A program made the position numbers and the translations under genes. Under the pieces are notes generated by a model. The model ran no database searches. It saw only the letters and a list, made by a program, of their open reading frames with translations, and was not told where the DNA came from. Positions 1-5,409 of a stretch of 22,254 bases of DNA are shown one piece after another. Position 1 is the first letter of the stretch; each line of letters begins with the position of its first letter. The stretch covers positions 1-22,254 of the forward strand of contig UQZE01000015.1 in the NCBI GenBank assembly GCA_900545325.1, written 5' to 3'. This stretch comes from an uncultured Eubacteriales bacterium. Lineage in GTDB: Bacteria; Bacillota; Clostridia; Christensenellales; Borkfalkiaceae.

Positions 1-612
1 GAAAAGGAATACGGCGTAAAAGTGCTGGCGCATGCCTGCGACATCACCGACACCGAAAAAGTAAAGGCCATGGTCGCAGCTGCGATGAAGGAATTCGGCA
101 GAATAGACATTCTCGTCAACAACGCGGGCACGGGTGCGGTCGCGCCCGCCGTGGATATTACCGACGAGCAGTTCAACAACGAACTTAAAATAGACCTTTT
201 CGGCACGTTTATCTGCGCGAGAGAGATCGCGAAGGAAATGATCAAAGCGAAATACGGCAGGATCATCAACATTGCGTCTATGTACGGGCTTGTCGGCAAT
301 ATGGCCGCGACCTGTTCGCCCTATCACGCGGCGAAAGGCGGCGTGGTCAACCTCACGAGGGCTCTCGCGGCGGAATGGGGCAAGGAGGGGATTACCGTCA
401 ACAGCATCTGCCCGGGATATTTCTGGACGCCGCTGACGAAGGATACTTTGGAAACCGACTGGTTTGCCGCCTATGCGAAAAACGCTATCCCGCTCGGAAG
501 ATACGGCAAGGAAGGCGAGCTCGATACCTGCGCGCTCTTCCTCGCGTCGAAATATTCTTCCTATGTCAACGGCCAGAATATCGCCGTGGACGGAGGTTAT
601 ACCGCCATATAA
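1..612 (+). CDS. SDR-family NAD(P)-dependent oxidoreductase, 5' end missing
   Basis: This is a short-chain dehydrogenase/reductase that enters from the left edge in frame 1; about 203 residues are visible and the N-terminal dinucleotide-binding glycine motif is outside the window. Visible family marks are the acidic CDITD segment that contacts the cofactor, the NNAG motif, the catalytic serine in NIASMYG, the YHAAK (Tyr-x3-Lys) catalytic pair, and the C-terminal PGYFWTP and VNGQNIAVDGGY segments. The closest look is to gluconate 5-dehydrogenase or 3-ketoacyl reductase types in sugar catabolism, but SDR substrate specificity cannot be read from these motifs. An internal GTG at 22 could be mistaken for a start, but coding sequence clearly continues upstream. 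The gene ends just before a terminator and converges on the GntR-type regulator, so it belongs to a separate transcription unit from the mannan operon. Confidence 0.93.
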   Translation, partial: EKEYGVKVLAHACDITDTEKVKAMVAAAMKEFGRIDILVNNAGTGAVAPAVDITDEQFNNELKIDLFGTFICAREIAKEMIKAKYGRIINIASMYGLVGNMAATCSPYHAAKGGVVNLTRALAAEWGKEGITVNSICPGYFWTPLTKDTLETDWFAAYAKNAIPLGRYGKEGELDTCALFLASKYSSYVNGQNIAVDGGYTAI

Positions 613-615
613 CGT

Positions 616-645
616 AAAAAACGCCGCTTTCGGGCGGCGTTTTTA
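616..645. terminator. Bidirectional intrinsic terminator between convergent genes
   Basis: The stem ACGCCGC (621-627) pairs with GCGGCGT (634-640) around a six-base loop. It is flanked by A residues on the left and T residues on the right, so both strands carry a U-tract after the stem. It can end the SDR transcript (plus) and the regulator transcript (minus). Confidence 0.85.
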
Positions 646-657
646 TTATCGGTTCAA

Positions 658-684
658 GGCCGCGCAATTGCGCGGCCTTTTTTT
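658..684 (+). terminator. Second intrinsic terminator, perfect 8-bp GC stem
   Basis: GGCCGCGC (658-665) pairs perfectly with GCGCGGCC (670-677) across an AATT loop and is followed by seven T residues (678-684). It is a strong plus-strand terminator that backs up the hairpin at 616-645. The T-run overlaps the regulator's stop codon. On the minus strand no good U-tract follows it. Confidence 0.8.
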
Positions 685-1783
685 ATTTACCGAGCTGTTT
701 CACGGTATCTCCCTCCACGATGCTGAACGGAACGTATATTTTGTTGCTCACCACCTTGTTGGTTATTTTGGCAAGCAGCGTTTCCATGGCGAGCCTGCCG
801 ATTTCCTCCTGGTCCTGGCAGACATGCGTTACGAGCGGGGCGGTAACGGTTTCGTATTCGTCGAACATGATGAGCGAATAATCCTGCGGAATGGACTTGC
901 CGAGCTCGCGCACGGCGTCGAAAACGAGTTTGGTTACGGTAAATTCCGAGGATACGACCGCCGTGATGCCGGGATTGCCGTTCAAATATTTTTTGATGTT
1001 TTCGATGTCCGCGCGGTAAATGTCGGGCTCGTTGGCGTTATGCGGGCTTAAGATGGTGCTTAAAAAATTGTTTTCGTTGATCGGTATGTTTTCCATGAGG
1101 TGGGCGGAGGTGAAACCGTCTATCCGTTCCTGCACGGAGGAGGTGTTGTGCTGAGGGCTGGAAAACATGGCCACATGGCGGTGTCCTTTGCCGAACAGAT
1201 ACTGCGCGGCTTTGAAAGCGGCGTCGAAATTGTTCGTGGAAATTCCGGGAATCGCAAAACCCGAAAAATACCTGTCCACGAGCACGATCGGAAATTTGTT
1301 GAAGTGATGCTGTATCAGCGCTTCGTTATAATATTCGTTGTGGATGGGCTGAATGATGATGCCGTCCACCCCCAGCGAAACGAGGTCGTTGATCGCTTTG
1401 GTTTCTTCCTGCGGATCGTCCACCGAATTTTTGAATATCACGTGGTAGCCGTGCTTCGCCGCGGTGCGTTCCACCGAGGTCAGAATACGCAGACCGAAAG
1501 AATACGCCACGTTGCAGAGGATAAGGCCTATCGTATTCTGTTTTGGATGCGTGGGAATGCTTTCCACAAAGGTGCCGCGCCCCGCCGTGCGGGAAATAAA
1601 GCCGTCCTTGCGCAGGAGCTGCATGGCTTTCTGCACCGTGATGCGCGAAACGTAAAACATATCGGCAAGCTCCATTTCGGTGGGCAGCATGCTCCCCGGA
1701 GGGTACTTGCCTATGATGATATCTTGTTTGAGTTTGTTGTAGATCTCGATGTAAAGGGAATGTTTGCTGTTCTGATTGTCCAT
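683..1783 (-). CDS. GntR-family repressor with LacI-type sugar-binding domain (AraR-like architecture)
   Basis: This 366-residue protein has a GntR winged helix at about residues 9-74 (LYIEIYNKLKQDI, PPGSMLPTEMELA, SRITVQKAMQLL, GRGTFVE). A periplasmic-binding-protein/LacI-like effector domain follows from about residue 82 to the end, including TIGLILCN, the D-D-P-x-E-E segment, GVDGIIIQP and FPIVLVDRYF. This architecture is known from AraR-type regulators that bind an operator and release it on binding a sugar. The start is fixed by GGAGG at 1788-1792 (minus strand), four bases before the ATG. It is divergent from the solute-binding protein gene at 2081, with a shared 297-base region that holds candidate operators, so it most likely controls operon 1 and perhaps itself. 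The effector sugar is not deducible from sequence; a mannose-containing oligosaccharide is an inference from the neighbours. Confidence 0.93.
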   Translation of the reverse strand: MDNQNSKHSLYIEIYNKLKQDIIIGKYPPGSMLPTEMELADMFYVSRITVQKAMQLLRKDGFISRTAGRGTFVESIPTHPKQNTIGLILCNVAYSFGLRILTSVERTAAKHGYHVIFKNSVDDPQEETKAINDLVSLGVDGIIIQPIHNEYYNEALIQHHFNKFPIVLVDRYFSGFAIPGISTNNFDAAFKAAQYLFGKGHRHVAMFSSPQHNTSSVQERIDGFTSAHLMENIPINENNFLSTILSPHNANEPDIYRADIENIKKYLNGNPGITAVVSSEFTVTKLVFDAVRELGKSIPQDYSLIMFDEYETVTAPLVTHVCQDQEEIGRLAMETLLAKITNKVVSNKIYVPFSIVEGDTVKQLGK

Positions 1784-1894
1784 AAAACCTCCGAAATGAT
1801 ATGCATTTGAATTATATTGAAAAGTTTGAAAACAATTTCGGTTTGGAGCGGAAATGCTTTGAAAATTGAGAGATTTTCTATTGAATTTGTAGTA

Positions 1895-1924
1895 ATTTTA
1901 GCATATATCATCAATGTTTGTCAA
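1895..1924 (-). promoter_or_regulatory. Sigma-A-type promoter for the GntR/LacI regulator
   Basis: Read on the minus strand, TTGACA (1924-1919) and TAAAAT (1900-1895) are separated by 18 bases. This is a perfect -35 with a five-of-six -10 match. Transcription would start near 1888, leaving a 5' leader of about 105 bases before the regulator's ATG. Confidence 0.7.
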
Positions 1925-1961
1925 CGGTTTTTCCATACTATCATAAATATGTTATATAAAT

Positions 1962-1978
1962 GTTATATTTATTATAAC
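1962..1978. promoter_or_regulatory. Inverted repeat, candidate operator, GTTATA-N5-TATAAC
   Basis: A perfect 6-bp inverted repeat with a five-base centre lies between the two divergent promoters. A second GTTATAT copy lies at 1951-1957, in direct orientation to the one at 1962-1968. The TATCATA at 1939-1945 is complementary to TATGATA at 1979-1985, so the area carries nested dyads. The region is very A+T-rich, so chance occurrence is possible. Confidence 0.35.
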
Positions 1979-2003
1979 TATGATATAAAATGATAAAAAA
2001 GTA

Positions 2004-2020
2004 TTGAAATCATATTTCAA
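2004..2020. promoter_or_regulatory. Inverted repeat TTGAAAT-CAT-ATTTCAA, candidate GntR operator over the -35
   Basis: Two perfect 7-bp arms are separated by three bases. The left arm contains the likely -35 hexamer of the operon 1 promoter, so a bound repressor would occlude RNA polymerase. The roughly 17-bp size is reasonable for a dimeric GntR-type operator. The link to the adjacent regulator is inferred from position only. Confidence 0.5.
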
Positions 2021-2032
2021 ACGTGTTATTTT
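2004..2032 (+). promoter_or_regulatory. Probable promoter of operon 1
   Basis: TTGAAA (2004-2009) and TATTTT (2027-2032) are separated by 17 bases, which gives a leader of about 40 bases before the ATG at 2081. The -10 is weak (four of six), as expected for a regulated promoter. The AT-rich surroundings leave other positions possible. Confidence 0.45.
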
Positions 2033-2080
2033 ATTTATGCTATCCGAAAAGGAAAATTTTGGTAAGTACAGGAGGACGGT

Positions 2081-3541
2081 ATGAAAAGACTGATCAGCAT
2101 TATTTTGATGATCGCGCTGTCGCTGGGCGTAACGGCCTGCGACAGGAGTTCGGCTAACAATTACAGCCAGTATCGGGAGGACGGCAGATTGATTTTGACC
2201 ATCTGGGCGCCCGATCAGTATGCGGGCCAGCAAGTCAAACAGCAGTTCCAGGGCTGGCTCGATAAATTCAACGAAACGGAGGAACTGAAAGCGCTCGGCG
2301 TGTATCTCCAGTTCAGTCCGATGACGCAGCTGCCTACTTCGCTCGGCACGGCGTGTCTGTCCGGGCCGCATAAGATGCCCGACATCGTCGTTTGGGACAG
2401 ATTCGCCACGCCGTCTAACACAAAGCTGCTTATGCCGTTAGACGATCTCATCGCGGAGGACGGGGTCGACGTTTCCAAATTTTTCGCGGAGGCGTACGAC
2501 GAACTGACCGTGGACGGCAAGCAGTACGGATTGCCGCTCGACGCCGATCCGTGGGGACTTTATATCAACATGGATATGGTGGAAGAATATAACGCCACGG
2601 CCGCCGCGGAGGATAAAATAGACGTAAACGACCTCGGCACCTGGACGAAGGTAATGGATGCCGCGGAAAAACTGACCGTGAGAAACGGCGACAACGTTAC
2701 CCGTTCGGGCATCAACACCACGAGCGCTGACGGACAGTTCTTTTCCTTCGTATATACGGGCGGCGGCGAACTGATCGACACCGATAAGGACAGCCCCGCC
2801 TACGGCGATACCGTCATGGCGGAGGACGTCGGTTTTCTGACGGACGCGGAATCGCTCCGCGTGTACGATTCGCTGGCGTTTTTCAACGAACTGTACGACA
2901 AGAACCTGTGCAACACGGGCCACGGCGGCACGGACGCTTTCGGAAACGGACTGCTCGGCATCACGTACGGCTCCATTTATTTCCCGCAGGAACTTTCTTC
3001 CTACAATCTGAAAAACTATAAAATGTTGCCCTATCCGGCGAGAGACCGCACCTATGTAAACGGCGAAGACAAGCCGCAGGTGCTCGATCCCGAGGCGACG
3101 GACGATCTCGGCATGAAAAACGGCCAGGTGGGCGGCATGCTGGGCGGTTACGGCCTGGTCATTCCGCAGCCGACAAACGCTGCAATGCGCACGCAGGAGT
3201 GGAAAAACCACGTGGAAAAAGCATGGGAAGTCATCAAATTGTGGATGATGAACGACGAGATCAACGAGCTTTATTTCACCGAAAACAAGGCCATCACCTG
3301 CCGTCAGGATCTGTGGGAAAACGAATTTTACGAACAGGACGGCGTGATGAAGGACATTCTGCCGTATCTCGAAAATTACAAAATGCGCCCGAGCGTGGCG
3401 GGTTACGAAATGTTCGAATCGAGCATCGTCCGCACACAGATCCAGGCGCTGCGCGAAGGCTCGCTTACCGTTTTCGAAACGTACAAGGCCATACGCGAAC
3501 AGGGCAACGCCCTTCTGAGAACGGCGCAGGGGAGGGGATAA
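2081..3541 (+). CDS. ABC transporter extracellular solute-binding lipoprotein (operon 1)
   Basis: This 486-residue carbohydrate-type solute-binding protein (SBP family 1) has a lipoprotein signal peptide: two basic residues, a hydrophobic stretch and lipobox VTAC with Cys20 as the lipidation site. Family features are the early ILTIWAPDQY strand, the DIVVWDR segment, GKQYGLPLDADPWGLYINMDMV (the hinge-side region typical of sugar binders), and the WEVIKLWM segment near the C-terminus. The start has GGAGGA at 2071-2076. It captures an oligosaccharide at the outer membrane face and delivers it to the two permeases encoded directly downstream. The operon's GH76 and GH125 genes suggest alpha-1,6-manno-oligosaccharides, which is inference. 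No sequence feature shows the ligand. Confidence 0.95.
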   Translation: MKRLISIILMIALSLGVTACDRSSANNYSQYREDGRLILTIWAPDQYAGQQVKQQFQGWLDKFNETEELKALGVYLQFSPMTQLPTSLGTACLSGPHKMPDIVVWDRFATPSNTKLLMPLDDLIAEDGVDVSKFFAEAYDELTVDGKQYGLPLDADPWGLYINMDMVEEYNATAAAEDKIDVNDLGTWTKVMDAAEKLTVRNGDNVTRSGINTTSADGQFFSFVYTGGGELIDTDKDSPAYGDTVMAEDVGFLTDAESLRVYDSLAFFNELYDKNLCNTGHGGTDAFGNGLLGITYGSIYFPQELSSYNLKNYKMLPYPARDRTYVNGEDKPQVLDPEATDDLGMKNGQVGGMLGGYGLVIPQPTNAAMRTQEWKNHVEKAWEVIKLWMMNDEINELYFTENKAITCRQDLWENEFYEQDGVMKDILPYLENYKMRPSVAGYEMFESSIVRTQIQALREGSLTVFETYKAIREQGNALLRTAQGRG

Positions 3542-3544
3542 AAA

Positions 3545-4447
3545 ATGGAGGCTTTAAGCAAAAAGTTATCGCTTAAAGCGCGCAGAAACATCATAGGCTA
3601 TACGTTCGTAACGCCCGCCGTGCTGTTTTTCTGCGTATTCACCCTGCTGCCGCTGTGTCTGTCGCTTTATCTGAGCTTTTTCACCACCGATATGTTCTTT
3701 CTGGAAATGAAGTACGTCGGTTTCGACAACTTTCTGCGGGTGTTCAAAGACCGGCTTTTCTGGAAGAGCATAACAAACATACTGCTTTACACCGTGATGG
3801 CCGTGCCGCTGAACGTGGCGATATCGCTTCTGCTCGCCTCGCTCGTGAACAATAAAATCGCGGGCGCAAAGGTATACAGAGTGCTGTATTATCTGCCGAG
3901 CGTAACGAGCGCCGTGGCGGCGAGTATCGTCTGGCTCTGGCTGATGAATCCCGCTTACGGCCTGCTGAACAACGTGCTCGAAGGCCTGGGGCTTCCCGGC
4001 TGGACGTGGCTTTCCCATTCCAAGACCGCGCTCTTTTCTGTAACGCTCGTTACCGTCTGGCAGGGCGTAGGCGCGAATATGGTCATCTTTCTCGCGGCGT
4101 TGCAGAACATGCCGCAGCAGGTCTACGAGGCGGCGAGGATAGACGGCGCGGGGCCGTTCACCATCTTTTTCAGAATGACGCTGCCCCTCATCGCGCCGAC
4201 GATGTATTTCATACTTACGATAACGCTGATCGGCGCTTTCCAGCTGTACGATCAGGTGTACGTGCTCACGAGCGGCGGACCGGTAAACTCCACGCTTACG
4301 CCTGTTTATCTCATTTGGCAGAACTCGTTCGGCACCAACGCGGGGCCGCAGGCGGGATATGCGGCGGCGCAGTCCTTCGTGCTGTTCGTCATCATCATGA
4401 TCGTTACGGTGCTGGTCAGACGTCTCGACAGGGACGCTACGAAATAA
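3545..4447 (+). CDS. ABC sugar transporter permease, MalF type (operon 1)
   Basis: This is a 300-residue integral membrane protein of the MalF/UgpA permease family with about six hydrophobic segments; the first covers residues 20-45. The ATPase-docking EAA loop is visible at about residues 195-217 (YEAARIDGAGPFTIFFRMTLP), including the conserved Gly three residues after Ile-Asp. The usual segment after it, GGPVNSTLTPVYLIW, is also present. The start ATG follows GGAGGGG (3531-3537) and lies three bases after the stop of the solute-binding protein gene, so the two are translated from one message. It pairs with the MalG-type permease downstream to form the channel. No ATPase gene is nearby. Confidence 0.96.
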   Translation: MEALSKKLSLKARRNIIGYTFVTPAVLFFCVFTLLPLCLSLYLSFFTTDMFFLEMKYVGFDNFLRVFKDRLFWKSITNILLYTVMAVPLNVAISLLLASLVNNKIAGAKVYRVLYYLPSVTSAVAASIVWLWLMNPAYGLLNNVLEGLGLPGWTWLSHSKTALFSVTLVTVWQGVGANMVIFLAALQNMPQQVYEAARIDGAGPFTIFFRMTLPLIAPTMYFILTITLIGAFQLYDQVYVLTSGGPVNSTLTPVYLIWQNSFGTNAGPQAGYAAAQSFVLFVIIMIVTVLVRRLDRDATK

Positions 4448-4453
4448 GGAGGG
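4446..4453 (+). promoter_or_regulatory. Ribosome-binding site that fixes the MalG-type permease start
   Basis: AAGGAGGG lies five bases before the ATG at 4459 and overlaps the upstream stop codon. It decides this start against an in-frame extension reaching back to 4006, which would overlap the MalF-type gene. Confidence 0.85.
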
Positions 4454-4458
4454 CGTAT

Positions 4459-5394
4459 ATGGAAAAAAACAATTTCGCAGGCACGCCCGACGCGCGCCTT
4501 GCCGACAGGAAGGCGGAAAGAAAGCGCAAAGTTTACATGGCGATCACGCGCGTTATCCTTTACGTGCTGATGACCGTTATCGCGGCGTGTATGATACTGC
4601 CGTTTTTATGGTCGCTCATCACCTCGCTCCGCCCGGAAGAAGAGATCATGAAACTGCCCATGCAGTGGATCCCCTCGCGGCTTACGCTGGAACATTATAA
4701 ATACGTGTTCGAAACCATCCCTTTTTTCAATATGTTTCTGAACAGCGTGATCGTAACCGTTGCAGGCATGTGCACAAACCTGTTTTTCGGCTCTCTGGCG
4801 GCATACGCCTTTTCCAAGATAAAATTCAGCGGGCACAAGATCGTGTTTAACATCATGCTGATGTCCATGATGATCCCCGGCGTGATCACCTTGATCCCTA
4901 CGTTCTTCGTGCTGCTGCGCTTTCCGCTGGCGGGCGGCAACAACATTCTCGGACAGGGAGGCATAGGGTTTTACGATAATCTCGCGGCGGTCATTCTTCC
5001 GGGCGCGATCGGCGTTTACGGTATCTTTTTTATGCGGCAGTTCTTCATGTCGCTGCCGGACGATATGGCGGAGAGCGCGCGCATCGACGGCGCGGGCGAA
5101 CTGAGGATATTTTACAGAATATATCTCCCGCTCGTCGTTCCCGGACTGATGACGCTCGGCATCTTCACTTTTCAGAGCGGCTGGAACAACTTTATGTGGC
5201 CGAACATCGTGCTGCAAAGTCCCGAAAACCAGCTTCTGACCATGGCGTTCAAGTTTTTCAAAACGCCGACGGAGGTCAGCTACGGCCCGCTCATGGCGAT
5301 ATCGCTGATGATGGCGGTGCCCGTGCTCGTATTGTACGTATTTATGCAGAAATATTTCGTTCAGGGCGTGGCCCTGGGCGGCGTAAAAGATTAA
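4459..5394 (+). CDS. ABC sugar transporter permease, MalG type (operon 1)
   Basis: This 311-residue permease of the MalG/UgpE family begins with a short basic cytoplasmic N-terminus rich in Lys and Arg (residues 12-25), followed by the first membrane helix ending in ILPFLWSLITSLRP. The EAA loop is at about residues 203-226 (MAESARIDGAGELRIFYRIYLP). The family's C-terminal ending FMQKYFVQGVALGGVKD is complete. The open frame extends upstream to 4006, but the start at 4459 is chosen because it follows the MalF stop by 11 bases, has a strong ribosome site and gives the normal family length. It forms the heterodimeric channel with the preceding permease. Confidence 0.96.
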   Translation: MEKNNFAGTPDARLADRKAERKRKVYMAITRVILYVLMTVIAACMILPFLWSLITSLRPEEEIMKLPMQWIPSRLTLEHYKYVFETIPFFNMFLNSVIVTVAGMCTNLFFGSLAAYAFSKIKFSGHKIVFNIMLMSMMIPGVITLIPTFFVLLRFPLAGGNNILGQGGIGFYDNLAAVILPGAIGVYGIFFMRQFFMSLPDDMAESARIDGAGELRIFYRIYLPLVVPGLMTLGIFTFQSGWNNFMWPNIVLQSPENQLLTMAFKFFKTPTEVSYGPLMAISLMMAVPVLVLYVFMQKYFVQGVALGGVKD

Positions 5395-5396
5395 AT

Positions 5397-5402
5397 GGAG
5401 GA
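5397..5402 (+). promoter_or_regulatory. Ribosome-binding site that fixes the LGFP-repeat protein start
   Basis: GGAGGA lies seven bases before the ATG at 5410. An in-frame ATG at 5395 overlaps this site and has no ribosome site of its own. The choice removes five residues and leaves a classical basic start to the signal peptide. Confidence 0.8.
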
Positions 5403-5409
5403 AAATATC

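Noticed and set aside
1100..1810. Plus-strand open frame opposite the GntR/LacI regulator
   Set aside because: It is antisense to a gene with clear GntR and LacI-type domains and has no motifs of its own.
1784..2080. Riboswitch or small RNA in the divergent intergenic region
   Set aside because: The stretch is A+T-rich with simple dyads only. No conserved riboswitch core or attenuator hairpin with a T-run was seen.
4006..4458. In-frame upstream extension of the MalG-type permease
   Set aside because: It overlaps the MalF-type gene, and the ribosome site plus normal family length place the start at 4459.
5395..5409. Earlier ATG for the LGFP-repeat protein
   Set aside because: It lies on top of the GGAGGA ribosome site and has none upstream, so ATG 5410 gives the proper signal peptide.
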